A stretch of DNA of 64,000 nucleotides from Prochlorococcus marinus XMU1411 (GCF_017696075.1 NZ_JAAORI010000003.1:1-64000); one strand, 5' to 3'; counted from the first letter of the stretch, positions 1-9,682 are shown. Notes: a model not told the origin generated them from the letters alone. Numbers and translations are program-made.

Positions 1-14
1 AAAAATTCAAATAA
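1..14 (+). CDS. Possible 3' tail of psbE (cytochrome b559 alpha)
   Basis: In the third frame the window opens with codons for Lys-Phe-Lys followed by a TAA at 12-14. psbE is expected immediately upstream of psbF, so this could be its last codons. The first frame also stays open to a TAA at 61-63, so the assignment rests on context only. Confidence 0.3.
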
Positions 15-55
15 GAATATACAAAATTTTCAAGTTTTAGTAGAACAAAATAACA

Positions 56-202
56 ATGACTAATTCTCAAGCTCCAATGCAGGCTGCGGAAGTCCGCGTT
101 TATCCTATATTTACTGTCCGTTGGCTAGCAGTTCACGCTCTAGCTATTCCATCAGTATTCTTTTTAGGTTCTATTGCTGCTATGCAATTCGTAGCCCGAT
201 AA
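56..202 (+). CDS. psbF: Photosystem II cytochrome b559 beta subunit PsbF
   Basis: This 48-residue protein is one of the two haem-binding subunits of cytochrome b559 in the photosystem II core. A short cytosolic N-terminus is followed by one transmembrane helix. The motif [11 protein letters not shown] carries His27, the expected axial haem ligand, and the C-terminus FVAR is typical of PsbF. The ATG at 56 gives the standard family length. It leads the conserved psbF-psbL-psbJ order, with psbL starting 11 bases after its stop. Confidence 0.97.
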
Positions 203-213
203 ATTTAACTATC

Positions 214-333
214 ATGCAAGTAAACGAAAATCCTAACAAAGTTCCAGTTGAACTTAATCGTACAAGCCTTTATCTAGGCTTATTATCAGTCTTTGTATTG
301 GGAATTTTATTTTCCAGTTACTTTTTCAATTAA
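214..333 (+). CDS. psbL: Photosystem II protein PsbL
   Basis: A 39-residue single-helix subunit of the photosystem II core, at the monomer interface near the quinone sites. The sequence [20 protein letters not shown] and the end SSYFFN are diagnostic for PsbL. The in-frame ATG at 214 gives the family length. An upstream extension in the same frame from 121 is only the shadow of psbF. It lies between psbF and psbJ in the psbEFLJ operon. Confidence 0.97.
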
Positions 334-342
334 ATTAAAATC

Positions 343-540
343 ATGAGTAAATTAAAAGGACCTGATGGAAGAATTCCAGATAGACTTCCCGACGGCAGAC
401 CAGCAGTTGCATGGGAAAGAAGATGGACTGAAGGAACCCTTCCTTTATGGCTTGTTGCCACAGCAGGTGGAATAGCAGTTATCTTTGTTTTAGGAATATT
501 CTTCTATGGTTCATACCAAGGGGTAGGAGCTGGAGGCTAA
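343..540 (+). CDS. psbJ: Photosystem II protein PsbJ
   Basis: PsbJ is a one-helix photosystem II subunit involved in plastoquinone exchange and assembly. The 65 residues comprise a polar N-terminus with [20 protein letters not shown], a transmembrane segment at about 34-57 and a Gly-rich end (YQGVGAGG). The long N-terminal tail is the form found in marine picocyanobacteria. It starts 9 bases after psbL and ends the operon. The next gene is convergent. Confidence 0.96.
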   Translation: MSKLKGPDGRIPDRLPDGRPAVAWERRWTEGTLPLWLVATAGGIAVIFVLGIFFYGSYQGVGAGG

Positions 541-582
541 TAAATCCTACCTTGACCTGATAATCACTAATATCAAATAAGC

Positions 583-1476
583 CTAATAAGAATCAGTAAA
601 TATCCTTAGTTTCTTTTTTGTGGAGCTTGGGATATTTTCTTTTTGGGTTATCAATCCATCTTTTAATGAAAAATGAGATTTACTTTTTGGTCTTTCTTTT
701 TCAATTAATTTAGCTACTTCAAAAATTATTTTATTGGCTACTTCAGTATTTGATCTAAGATTATCCAAAACCATCTCTACAGAAACTTCTTGATGAGTTT
801 GATGCCAGCAATCATAATCAGTAACCATAGATAAGGAGGAGTAAGCTATTTCAGCTTCTTTAGCTAATCTTGCTTCTGTATGGTTCGTCATTCCAATTAT
901 TGAACATCCCCAACTCCTATATAAATTAGATTCTGCTCTAGTTGAGAAAGCGGGACCTTCCATTGCTAGATAGGTACCCCCTCTATGCAATTGTCTACCG
1001 CCAGGAATATTTTTTTCTCCGATTTCACTTAATATACGTGATAAATTTGTGCAAAAGGGATCTCCCATAGTTACGTGAGCAACAGCTCCCTCATTAAAGA
1101 AGGTTGCAGGTCTGTTTTTTGTCCGGTCTATAAATTGATCTGGAACCACTATATCAAGTGGCCTTATCTGTTCTTGCAATGAACCAACTGCTGATGGAGC
1201 AATAATCCATCTTACTCCTATTGATCTTAGAGCCCAAATATTAGCTTTGTAAGGGATTTCAGAAGGATTTAAACTATGTGTTCTGCCATGTCTAGGAATG
1301 AATGCTATCTCTAGGTTTCCAAGTTTATATACTTTTATTGAATCAGAAGGTTTACCATAGGGAGTATTGATTTCTAGTTCTCTTAAGTACTCAATTTGAT
1401 CCATTGAATAAAATCCACTTCCACCAATCACTCCTAATCTTGATTTTTCAATTGGTAATAAATGTTCTTTATTCAT
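583..1476 (-). CDS. mtnP: S-methyl-5'-thioadenosine phosphorylase
   Basis: A 297-residue enzyme that splits methylthioadenosine, the by-product of polyamine and related synthesis, to adenine and methylthioribose-1-phosphate. GVIGGSGFY (about 15-23) and RHGRTHSLNP form the phosphate site, and AMEGPAFSTRAES and GMTNHTEARLAKE follow. The motif VTDYDCW carries the two Asp residues that mark the MTAP branch rather than the Asn of guanosine-specific PNP. It is transcribed divergently from the neighbouring SelD fusion, with only 10 bases between the two start codons. Confidence 0.93.
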   Translation of the reverse strand: MNKEHLLPIEKSRLGVIGGSGFYSMDQIEYLRELEINTPYGKPSDSIKVYKLGNLEIAFIPRHGRTHSLNPSEIPYKANIWALRSIGVRWIIAPSAVGSLQEQIRPLDIVVPDQFIDRTKNRPATFFNEGAVAHVTMGDPFCTNLSRILSEIGEKNIPGGRQLHRGGTYLAMEGPAFSTRAESNLYRSWGCSIIGMTNHTEARLAKEAEIAYSSLSMVTDYDCWHQTHQEVSVEMVLDNLRSNTEVANKIIFEVAKLIEKERPKSKSHFSLKDGLITQKENIPSSTKKKLRIFTDSY

Positions 1477-1486
1477 AGTGATGTAA

Positions 1487-3658
1487 ATGACTTTTAATCA
1501 TCTGGTACTAATTGGAGGAGGACACTCAAATGTTTCTTTATTGAAGAAATGGTTAATGTTTCCGAAATTGATGCCAGAAATTCCTGTTTCAATTATATCT
1601 AGAGATTCTCATTTGGTTTATTCGGCGATATTCCCATCGGTGATTTCAAAATCAATTTCTTTAGAAGAGAGTTTAATTGATATAAAATCTTTAGCAAAAA
1701 ATGCAAAAGTATCTTTTATAGAAGAAGAAGTAAAGGATATTGATTTTAATTTAAAGAAAATTGTTTTCAGTAATAGATCTTCAGTTAATTATTCGAAGTT
1801 GGTGCTTAATTATGGAAGTCAAACAATAATTCCAAAAGAATTTGAATCATTAGTTAAAAATCGAAATGCTTTTACAATTAAACCTTTTTTGAGGGCTTAT
1901 GAATTAATAAAAAAAGAGGACATTTTTGATTCAATTAATGAACTTCCATTTGTAATAGTTGGGAGTGGTCTTGCTGCAATTGAATTATCATATGCTTTGA
2001 GAAAAAGATGGAGAAATAGATCTTTAAAATTATTATGTGATTCAAGAAAAATTAATAATACAATTCTTAAAAGTTTACGGAATTACAATATTGATTTAGT
2101 TGGAAAACTTAATTTTGATTATGGCAAGATTCTTTTATGTACTGGAAATACATCTCCGTTATGGGCACAAAAAAAATTATTAGATTCGGATTATCATGGC
2201 AGAATAATCACGAATCAGAATTTGCAGATAAAAAGTTTATCTGGAATTTTTGCCGTCGGTGATTGCGCAGTTGTAGGTTCAGCGAAAAGACCAGCATCGG
2301 GAGTTTTTGCAGTAAAAGTTGTAAATACATTAGTTCAAAATCTAAAAAAGGATATAGAAGGGAGATCATTGAAAAAGTGGTTTCCTCAAAAGATTGGATT
2401 GCAAATAGTAAATATATTTCCAAGCCATCATCCAAAGGCTTTTGCTATTTATCGTAATTTTGTTTTCGGCCCTTCTTTTCTTTTTTGGATTTTAAAGTAT
2501 AAGATTGATCTCAACTTTATTAAAAAGTTCAGATCAAAAAGGCTAATTATGAAAGGTAGTGAAAAAAATATTTCAATGAATGATTGCAGAGGATGTGCTG
2601 CTAAAATTCCTCAGTTTGTTTTGAATAAATCATTAATAAATTCTAATTTAAATTCTTTTGCTTCATCACCTGAAGATTCAGTTGAGATATATCAAAATGG
2701 TCAACATATTATCTTGCAAAGTGTAGATGGATTTCCTGCTTTGGTAAGTGATCCTTGGCTTAATGCAAAAATTACTACTTTGCATGCTTGTTCAGATTTG
2801 TGGGCATGCGGAGCAAAACTTTCATCCGCGCAGGCTTTAATTTCATTACCAAAAGTTGAAAGGGAATTTCAGAGTTACCTCTTTTCTCAATCACTTCAAG
2901 GTATTAAATCAACAGTTAAGGATCATGGAGGTGAATTACTTGGAGGCCATACTTTCGAGGCAAGAAGTTTAGTAAATAAACCTTATTCATTAGGAATAGA
3001 TATTTCCTTAACAGTTCAAGGTATTTTAAAAAATGGAGCAAAACCATGGCTTAAATCTGGAATGAATGTTGGAGATATTCTCATGATGTCTAGACCTCTG
3101 GGCGTTGGGATTTACTTTGCCGGTCAAATGCAAAATATTAATATGCTCGGTAGTTCTTCTGAAATAATTAATAATTTAGTAAAGAGTCAGCAATATTTGA
3201 TTGATGAAATTTATCTTTTTCAAAATCAATTTAAAGAATCATTAGTCAATGCTGCGACTGACATTACTGGATATGGATTTATTGGACATCTTAAAGAAAT
3301 GGTTGAATCATCTAATTTATATAGGCAAAGCAATAATCTTGAGCAACTAAAAGTTTTATTAGATTTATTTGCATTTAAAGCTTATCCTGGAGTATTTGAT
3401 TTAATAAGAAAAGATGTTAAAAGTACTTTCTTTGAATCTAATAAAGAAATTTTTGACAAAATTTATAAAGTAAATAAGCAAAAAAGAATTATTAATTTTT
3501 TAAACGAAAATTCATTAGATCAAGAGACTTTTAACGAGAGAATATCATTACTATTAGATCCTCAAACATGTGGACCCTTGTTGATTAGTTGCAATCGTAA
3601 ATATGAAAATGTTCTAAAGGATAAGTGGTACAAGGTTGGAGAAGTTGTAAAAATGTAA
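1487..3658 (+). CDS. selD: Fused FAD/NAD(P)-dependent oxidoreductase and selenide,water dikinase (SelD)
   Basis: A 723-residue two-domain protein. Residues 1-350 form an NDH-2-like pyridine nucleotide-disulphide oxidoreductase fold, with an N-terminal dinucleotide site LVLIGGGHSN, a second at IVGSGLAAIELSYAL and the FAD motif GIFAVGDCA. From about residue 365 it is SelD, which makes selenophosphate from selenide and ATP. The catalytic loop reads RGCAAKIP, keeping Cys370 and Lys373. QSVDGFPALVSDPW and GGHTFEARS are further SelD features. Such fusions are known in cyanobacteria. No tRNA-Sec or Sec-insertion genes are visible here. Its stop abuts the convergent cca gene. Confidence 0.92.
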   Translation: MTFNHLVLIGGGHSNVSLLKKWLMFPKLMPEIPVSIISRDSHLVYSAIFPSVISKSISLEESLIDIKSLAKNAKVSFIEEEVKDIDFNLKKIVFSNRSSVNYSKLVLNYGSQTIIPKEFESLVKNRNAFTIKPFLRAYELIKKEDIFDSINELPFVIVGSGLAAIELSYALRKRWRNRSLKLLCDSRKINNTILKSLRNYNIDLVGKLNFDYGKILLCTGNTSPLWAQKKLLDSDYHGRIITNQNLQIKSLSGIFAVGDCAVVGSAKRPASGVFAVKVVNTLVQNLKKDIEGRSLKKWFPQKIGLQIVNIFPSHHPKAFAIYRNFVFGPSFLFWILKYKIDLNFIKKFRSKRLIMKGSEKNISMNDCRGCAAKIPQFVLNKSLINSNLNSFASSPEDSVEIYQNGQHIILQSVDGFPALVSDPWLNAKITTLHACSDLWACGAKLSSAQALISLPKVEREFQSYLFSQSLQGIKSTVKDHGGELLGGHTFEARSLVNKPYSLGIDISLTVQGILKNGAKPWLKSGMNVGDILMMSRPLGVGIYFAGQMQNINMLGSSSEIINNLVKSQQYLIDEIYLFQNQFKESLVNAATDITGYGFIGHLKEMVESSNLYRQSNNLEQLKVLLDLFAFKAYPGVFDLIRKDVKSTFFESNKEIFDKIYKVNKQKRIINFLNENSLDQETFNERISLLLDPQTCGPLLISCNRKYENVLKDKWYKVGEVVKM

Positions 3659-4906
3659 TTAATTTCTATTTAATTTGTCAATTTCCAAATATCTTAATCT
3701 TTTGATTTCCTTACCCATCTCCTTCCCTGGATCCCATCCTTCCTTTTTTAATATTTCTCCATCTTTTTTTGATTTTATGAATTTGTAAATAAATAACCAC
3801 TTAAAAAATCTATGCCAGTATGGTCCTCCATCACAAATTAATAATTTGACTGTCTCATCATTAAGGTTTCTGTCCTCAATAAATTCTGTCCAACTTGATG
3901 GAGAAAAATGATTAAATTTTTTTTGGTTTGTATTTAATATCTTTTTAATATTTAAATAATCTTCTAATATTTTTATCTCACTATTATTTACCAAAAATCT
4001 TTGACATGCTTTTTCTAAATCTTCTGAATCTTTTAATAAGTAGAGCATATGATTTCCCTTTAACTTCTTGATCCAATTTAGTCCTCTTAAAAACCTTTTA
4101 TCGACTTTAATATTTTCATTTAAGATTGAGATAATTTCCCATTTATGAATTATCGAAATTACATTAGTCAAATTATCGTGTTTGCATATTTCAGCTAGTT
4201 CCATCCTTATTCGTATACCTATTGCAGGAGGGTAAATCATTTTCTGATGAGTTTTTGTACTTTTCCATGGCCATTGTCTAACTGTTTCTTGAGATTGTTT
4301 GAGGGAATTATTTGAAATATTGAAATTTAACCTTGAAGCATATTTTGCACATCTAATTAATCTACTTGGATCATCTGAAATACTATTACTGTGAAGTAAG
4401 TTCAACTTTTTACTTTTTATATCAGAAATTCCGCCATAAAGATCATAGATTTTCCTTGTCGAGACCTCGAAAGCTATTGAATTTATCGTGAAATCTCTCC
4501 TCTTAAGATCCTCTTCAATAGTACTATTAGTTACTGTGGGATTTAAGCCAGGAGCAGTATAAATTTCTTTTCTCGCAGAAGCAATATCAATTTTATAGTC
4601 ATTAATATTTATTTCTACTGTGTTGTATATATTAAATTCCTTGATTAAACATAAATCTACATTTACAATATTTTTTTTGATAAATTTTGCCAGAGAAATA
4701 GAGGATCCTTCAATAATAAGATCAATATCTACAGGTTTAGAAAATAATTTTTTGTGGAATTTACTAATTAATAAATCTCTTAAATAACCCCCAACAAAAG
4801 CTACTTTAGTATTGTTATTAGATTCTATGTATTTAACAATTAGGTTATATAGATTAAATGGAGTTTTGATTAATTCCCCTTGGATGTAATCAGAGATATC
4901 GTTCAT
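3659..4906 (-). CDS. cca: CCA tRNA nucleotidyltransferase / poly(A) polymerase family
   Basis: A class II nucleotidyltransferase of 415 residues that adds or repairs the 3' CCA of tRNAs. GGYLRDLL (39-46) is the GG-x-RD signature and DIDLII at 60-65 holds the metal-binding DxD. RRDFTINSIAF and PSRLIRCAKYASRLNF are the base-selection and neck motifs. The tRNAs in this window do not encode a complete CCA end, consistent with need for this enzyme. No C-terminal HD domain is visible. It follows the helicase gene by 5 bases and probably shares its transcript. Confidence 0.9.
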   Translation of the reverse strand: MNDISDYIQGELIKTPFNLYNLIVKYIESNNNTKVAFVGGYLRDLLISKFHKKLFSKPVDIDLIIEGSSISLAKFIKKNIVNVDLCLIKEFNIYNTVEININDYKIDIASARKEIYTAPGLNPTVTNSTIEEDLKRRDFTINSIAFEVSTRKIYDLYGGISDIKSKKLNLLHSNSISDDPSRLIRCAKYASRLNFNISNNSLKQSQETVRQWPWKSTKTHQKMIYPPAIGIRIRMELAEICKHDNLTNVISIIHKWEIISILNENIKVDKRFLRGLNWIKKLKGNHMLYLLKDSEDLEKACQRFLVNNSEIKILEDYLNIKKILNTNQKKFNHFSPSSWTEFIEDRNLNDETVKLLICDGGPYWHRFFKWLFIYKFIKSKKDGEILKKEGWDPGKEMGKEIKRLRYLEIDKLNRN

Positions 4907-4911
4907 GAGTT

Positions 4912-7320
4912 TTAACTTACATAACGAATTGGAGCTAATCTGGGATCTAGAATTTTACTTCCTTTATCACCAAATTTTACTGCTAAAGATATTTTTTCCC
5001 CACTCCCAAAAATATGTATGATTTCACCTTTCCCAAACTTTGAGTGAATTAGCTTATCTCCAACTATCCAGCTTTTTCCTTTACTGGGACCTGAATATAA
5101 TTTCCTTACTGCATTTATTGGTTTGTTAACAAATTCATTTGGATTGTTTCGATCAACTCTAGTTAAACGATCAAGATGCCAATCTCTTCTAATTGAAGCA
5201 CCACCAGTTTGTGGTAATTCGCCATCCATTAAATCTTCAGGTATTTCTGAGAGAAATATTGAAGGAATTGTTGCTTCACGCATTCCACCCCATAATCTTC
5301 TTTCTCTGGCATGACTTAAGAAAACTCTTTCTTTAGCTCTAGTAATACCTACATAGCATAATCTTCTTTCCTCTTCAAGAAGTGAGGGAGTATCTATTGA
5401 TCTATGGCTAGGGAATAGACCTTGTTCTAGCCCAGTGATAAAAACATTTTGAAATTCTAAACCTTTACTATTATGCAGAGTCATAAGAGTTACAGAGTTT
5501 GGGTTATTTTTCTTCGTATCATTATCAGTTGTTAAGGCTGCTGTAGAGAGAAATCCCTCTACATCTCCACTTTCTGTTTCTTCTTCATATTGAGTAGCTG
5601 CATTAATTAGTTCTTGTAAGTTATTTCTTCTATCTTCAGATTCTTCCGTCCCACTAGATAACAAGTCACTTAAATAACCACTTTTTTCTAATATAAGTTG
5701 TAGTAGTTGAGCGGGCCCTGAATTTTCTAGGTAACACAGTAGATCATTCATAACTTCAGTAAATTTATTAATTCCTTTTGATGATCGGCCTACTGTTTCT
5801 TCAAGACTTTGCTTATCATTAAGAACCTCCCATAATGGGATATTTAACCTATTAGATAGTTCATTAAGTTTTTGAATAGTAGTCTTACCAATCCCTCTTC
5901 TAGGAACATTTATGATTCGTAAAAGACTAACGTTATCTGAAGAATTAACCAGAACTTTCAAATATGCTATTGCATCTTTAATTTCTCTTCTATCATAAAA
6001 ACGCAATCCTCCAAAAATTGTATAAGGAATGCGCCACCTTACAAGAGATTCTTCTAATACTCTTGACTGAGCTCTGGTTCGATATAATATTGCAAAATTT
6101 TTCCAAATTGGGTTTTGATTATTGTTATTGAGTGATTTTATTTTATTGGTGATTGCTTCTGCTTCGGAAATTTCATCATCACAGCTGAGTAAAGTTAAAA
6201 GTTCCCCTTTTTCTTTAGTAGCCTTTAAAACTTTGTCAATTCTTTCAGAGTTGTTTTCAATTAGTGAGTTTGCAGCATCAAGAATATTAGAAGATGACCT
6301 ATAATTTTCTTCTAATTTAATTAAAGATGATTTTGTATTGTCGTTGATTGAAGTTTTAAAATCTTCTTGAAAACCAATTAAAATTCTGAAGTCAGCTGCT
6401 CTGAAACTATAAATACTTTGATCAGCATCCCCAACTACAAAAATTGACCGATCTTCCCAATTGAAGAATTTTTTTGGGTCAGTATTACCAGCAGTAATTA
6501 ATTTTATAAGTTCATATTGTGTTCTATTTGTATCTTGATATTCGTCAACTAAAATATGTTTAAATCTTTTGTGCCAGTAATCTCTGACTATATCATTTTG
6601 CCTCAATAAGAAAACCGGCAAAAGTAGGAGATCATCAAAGTCTAAAGAATTATTTTTTGAGAGAGAAATTCTATATCTCTTGTAGGCTTCTGCAACTGTT
6701 TTATCAAAATTATTATCTGCTTTCTCTAAAAGATCATTAGAAGTTAAGCATTGATTTTTAGCATTACTTATTAATCTCTTAATCTTTTTGGGATCATATC
6801 TTTTTGGGTCAAGATTCATATCTTGACTGATAATTTCTTTTACTAATGTTTGAGAATCTGTTTCATCATAAATTGAAAATCGCCTTGTCCATTTTAGGCC
6901 TTCTGGATCAGTATATTTTTCAATATCGTATCTCAGAAGTCTTGAGAATAAAGAATGAAAAGTACCGATCCAAAGATTTTGAAGTCTCTCTTGATGAACG
7001 TTTGATCTTAATTGATTTTGATCAATTTCTTTGAGAGTTGTCCAAGGCTGACCAAATTGATTTAAAGCTAATTCTTGGGCTAGAAGAACCTCTAATCTTG
7101 CTTTCATTTCTTTAGCAGCTTTGTTAGTGAAAGTGACAGCGAGAATGTTATAGGGATCTATAGAGTTATTTTCAATAAGATTTGCAATTCTGTGTGTAAG
7201 AGCCTTAGTTTTCCCGCTACCTGCACCTGCCACAACTAATAATGGCCCATAAACATGTTTTACTGCTTGAAGTTGCTCATTATTTAAAGATTTAAAAAGA
7301 AAATTGTTGGTTTGAGGCAC
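4912..7320 (-). CDS. uvrD: Superfamily 1A 3'-5' DNA helicase (UvrD/PcrA type)
   Basis: An 802-residue helicase for excision repair and removal of proteins or recombinase from DNA. The Walker A motif AGAGSGKT is at 31-38, followed by AVTFTNKAAKEMKAR (Ia), ILVDEYQDTNRTQYEL (II), GDADQSIYSFR (III), EENYRSS (IV), TLHNSKGLEFQNVFITGLE (V) and YVGITRAKERVFLSHA (VI). The C-terminal KFGKGEIIHIFG segment resembles the PcrA/UvrD Tudor-like tail. It sits upstream of cca and downstream of a 70-residue unknown gene. Confidence 0.94.
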   Translation of the reverse strand: MPQTNNFLFKSLNNEQLQAVKHVYGPLLVVAGAGSGKTKALTHRIANLIENNSIDPYNILAVTFTNKAAKEMKARLEVLLAQELALNQFGQPWTTLKEIDQNQLRSNVHQERLQNLWIGTFHSLFSRLLRYDIEKYTDPEGLKWTRRFSIYDETDSQTLVKEIISQDMNLDPKRYDPKKIKRLISNAKNQCLTSNDLLEKADNNFDKTVAEAYKRYRISLSKNNSLDFDDLLLLPVFLLRQNDIVRDYWHKRFKHILVDEYQDTNRTQYELIKLITAGNTDPKKFFNWEDRSIFVVGDADQSIYSFRAADFRILIGFQEDFKTSINDNTKSSLIKLEENYRSSSNILDAANSLIENNSERIDKVLKATKEKGELLTLLSCDDEISEAEAITNKIKSLNNNNQNPIWKNFAILYRTRAQSRVLEESLVRWRIPYTIFGGLRFYDRREIKDAIAYLKVLVNSSDNVSLLRIINVPRRGIGKTTIQKLNELSNRLNIPLWEVLNDKQSLEETVGRSSKGINKFTEVMNDLLCYLENSGPAQLLQLILEKSGYLSDLLSSGTEESEDRRNNLQELINAATQYEEETESGDVEGFLSTAALTTDNDTKKNNPNSVTLMTLHNSKGLEFQNVFITGLEQGLFPSHRSIDTPSLLEEERRLCYVGITRAKERVFLSHARERRLWGGMREATIPSIFLSEIPEDLMDGELPQTGGASIRRDWHLDRLTRVDRNNPNEFVNKPINAVRKLYSGPSKGKSWIVGDKLIHSKFGKGEIIHIFGSGEKISLAVKFGDKGSKILDPRLAPIRYVS

Positions 7321-7360
7321 TTTTGGAAGGGTTTTTCAAAAATAAGACTTTACTATGAGG

Positions 7361-7573
7361 TTAAGATTCCGTTTCTAGGTCTTCTAAAGCTTTTTTTAAA
7401 TTTATAAGTTCATTATTGTTATTAATTATTTCTTCAAATTTATTTTGAGGCATCCTTAATTTAATACTTCGGTCAAGAATTTCTTTTTCCAATCTCTTTT
7501 TGTAAGAGGAAATAAGTTTCTTTGATAATTTTAAATCTTGTTGATCCAAAACTTTATTAAAACGTAAGTTCAT
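7361..7573 (-). CDS. Small charged hypothetical protein
   Basis: Seventy residues, almost all helical and charged, with many Lys and Glu and no membrane segment. A DNA- or protein-binding coiled coil is possible, but I recognise no family. It lies 40 bases upstream of the UvrD-type gene on the same strand, so co-transcription is plausible. The codon use matches the surroundings. Confidence 0.6.
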   Translation of the reverse strand: MNLRFNKVLDQQDLKLSKKLISSYKKRLEKEILDRSIKLRMPQNKFEEIINNNNELINLKKALEDLETES

Positions 7574-7727
7574 ACTAGCGGAAAAAAATTTTTTATTTGA
7601 ACTATTTCAACTATCACTTTGGAATAAAGTTATTAATTAAGAAGCGTTGCGTTAATTTTGAAATTGTATTGTTTTTACTAGCTTTGTACTATTCTAAGAT
7701 TCGAACTTTAAATTTTTAACTTTAGGA

Positions 7728-8240
7728 ATGTCAGTTTCAAAGAATAATCAACTAATGTCTGCTGATAGGAAATTAAATGATTTAAGTAATATAAAAGAAT
7801 TTATTAATAGTGCAAACTCAAGATTAGATTCAATAACCTCAATAACCAATAATTCGCATGCAATTGCGGCAGACGCTGTAACAGCAATGATTTGCGAAAA
7901 TCAAGATTCAGTTAATACAAAAATATCTTTAAATACAACTAACAAGATGTCCGTTTGTTTAAGAGATGGAGAAATAATCCTAAGGATTGTTGCTTATCTT
8001 TTAATTTCTAATGACGAATCAGTTTTAGAAAAAAGTTGTTTGAAGGATCTTAAAAATACTTATCTTGCTCTTGGGGTGCCTTTAAGAAATGCAAGAAGAG
8101 TTATTGAATTAATGCGAGATGCAACAATCTCTGATTTAAATTCTACAGTTAATAATATGCAGGTAACCAAAAGCTTCCTTCCTGACTTAATTTCTGAAAC
8201 AGAGTTTCAATTTGAAAGGATAATTAATCTTTTAAACTAG
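7728..8240 (+). CDS. cpeB: Degenerate phycoerythrin beta subunit
   Basis: A 170-residue phycobiliprotein of the reduced type found in high-light Prochlorococcus. [12 protein letters not shown] holds Cys77, equivalent to the conserved chromophore site beta-82. Cys56 in AMICENQ aligns with Cys61, but the Cys50 position is Ala45 and the Cys165 region is missing, so the doubly linked bilin sites are lost. A single phycoerythrobilin is expected. No alpha subunit or linker gene lies nearby. The protein is thought to act in light sensing rather than harvesting; that is literature opinion, not visible here. It converges on and overlaps cpeS by 17 bases. Confidence 0.93.
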   Translation: MSVSKNNQLMSADRKLNDLSNIKEFINSANSRLDSITSITNNSHAIAADAVTAMICENQDSVNTKISLNTTNKMSVCLRDGEIILRIVAYLLISNDESVLEKSCLKDLKNTYLALGVPLRNARRVIELMRDATISDLNSTVNNMQVTKSFLPDLISETEFQFERIINLLN

Positions 8241-8775
8241 CTAAATTTCTTATTTCAGAAGTATGGGAAGTCTGTATTACTGAGTTATTTTCAATATTTC
8301 TAATAATGGAAAATCTGGATCTTATATGAGTGGATAAAAAAGAAACTCTTTCTTCAGAAACTGTTGATTTGTAAAAAGTTTTAATGTGTAAATTATTTTG
8401 TTCATCAACGAAATAACTTGATGATGAAATAAAAGATTCTGTATAACCTTTATTTCGTAAGACAATTCCTGAATTTTCATTTTTGGGTAAAAATATCAAT
8501 AAAGTTTCATCTCCCTCATTTATATCATTTTCTTCCCAATCACTAATAGATTGCCATTTTATAGAAATAGCTATGCTCTCTAGGTTATAACTTAATTCAT
8601 TATTTTTAAAAATTTCAACTACTTTTTTATTTGTTAAGTTGATATGTTTTATATTTATCTTACTAGTTGAGTTTTCAAATTCTTGAAAAGCTAAAGTATG
8701 AGTACTTCTTATTGATTTCCACTCTCCTATACTTTTATCAATAAATTGATTAATTTTTGTTAGATTCTTCGTCAA
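8224..8775 (-). CDS. cpeS: Phycoerythrobilin lyase, CpeS family
   Basis: A 183-residue lipocalin-fold bilin lyase, expected to attach phycoerythrobilin to the Cys82-type site of CpeB. Matching features are [20 protein letters not shown] near the N-terminus and a central [18 protein letters not shown] strand pair. [15 protein letters not shown] near the C-terminus resembles the EE-x-IW-F-NLR region of CpcS/CpeS. Its 3' end overlaps the 3' end of cpeB, so substrate and lyase are encoded tail to tail. Confidence 0.88.
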   Translation of the reverse strand: MTKNLTKINQFIDKSIGEWKSIRSTHTLAFQEFENSTSKINIKHINLTNKKVVEIFKNNELSYNLESIAISIKWQSISDWEENDINEGDETLLIFLPKNENSGIVLRNKGYTESFISSSSYFVDEQNNLHIKTFYKSTVSEERVSFLSTHIRSRFSIIRNIENNSVIQTSHTSEIRNLASLKD

Positions 8776-8929
8776 GTTTATCTTCTACGGAATGATTTTC
8801 TGCTTTTTGAATCATTCTTACCATTGAATCTACCATTAATCTCTTTGCTGAAGTTACTTTTAATCCAGAAGGAGTGGTTGATATTTGTTCTCCAGGGCGA
8901 TCATATGAAGTTGGTCTAAATGGACTCAT
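8750..8929 (-). CDS. Conserved-looking 59-residue protein upstream of cpeS
   Basis: The reading frame encodes [20 protein letters not shown], then a helix with [20 protein letters not shown] and a polar end. It overlaps the cpeS start by 26 bases in another frame, suggesting translational coupling. No family is recognised. The placement ties it to the phycoerythrin locus. It could help the lyase or the assembly of the residual phycoerythrin, but that is inference. Confidence 0.65.
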   Translation of the reverse strand: MSPFRPTSYDRPGEQISTTPSGLKVTSAKRLMVDSMVRMIQKAENHSVEDKLDEESNKN

Positions 8930-9046
8930 CTAATAACTTTAAAAATAAATCGATTTCTATTCTTGCATGAATTCTTAGTTATATACTTGATGTTTGCAAA
9001 AATGTCATATCTTTCTTCTTTTATTACAGAATAATTAAATGTTTTG

Positions 9047-9682
9047 TTATTTAGGCATTTTATTTTTTGCTAATCCTGAAATAGTCGCTAAAGCAAACAT
9101 CGCTAATAGGGCAATCCCCAGAAATAATCCTGCTCCCTGGCTAACCCCAGCTCCCACTGCTACTAGTATAGAGTCACTGATTAGAAGACTTATTAATAAT
9201 GCTGGGGTAAATATTTTCCAGCGAGTTCCTCCAATACCAATTGCATAACTTAGAAAATCAAAAAGGCCAGTCATTAGTAGTCCTGTCATAAGAAAGAAAT
9301 TTTCTTCTAGTTGGTTTTGATTAAAACTTTCAATCTTTTTCATTGCTTTTGGGCCTACTAAATTACGTACAGGAACCCGACCATAATTTCTTGCAATAAA
9401 GAAAGCAGCTTGACAAAAAACTATATCAGAAAAGATTATTGTGATGTAACCTTTTTGAAAGCCTAATAATGATCCTGCTAGCAGAGAATAAGCTGAACTT
9501 GGAAGAGCAGGTAAAATAATACTTACTCCTCTAAGTATGAATATTCCAAAAGGAGCCCAAATCCCCAAACTTTCTATTTTGTTCCTTAGAGGTTCAATCC
9601 CATAATTTTGGATTAAATAAATCAATACAACGAATATTGCTATAAAAAAAACAACTGAGAGAAATTTCTGTATTTTATTCAT
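9047..9682 (-). CDS. TVP38/TMEM64 (DedA-like) membrane protein
   Basis: A 211-residue polytopic membrane protein of the SNARE-associated/VTT family, members of which are linked to lipid scrambling or transport. It has about five hydrophobic segments: an N-terminal helix, a re-entrant stretch with ILPALPSSAYSLLAGSLLG, and a C-terminal pair. ARNYGRVPVRNLVGPKAM is the characteristic polar link and YAIGIGGTRW the second re-entrant motif. The substrate cannot be inferred. It stands alone. Confidence 0.83.
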   Translation of the reverse strand: MNKIQKFLSVVFFIAIFVVLIYLIQNYGIEPLRNKIESLGIWAPFGIFILRGVSIILPALPSSAYSLLAGSLLGFQKGYITIIFSDIVFCQAAFFIARNYGRVPVRNLVGPKAMKKIESFNQNQLEENFFLMTGLLMTGLFDFLSYAIGIGGTRWKIFTPALLISLLISDSILVAVGAGVSQGAGLFLGIALLAMFALATISGLAKNKMPK

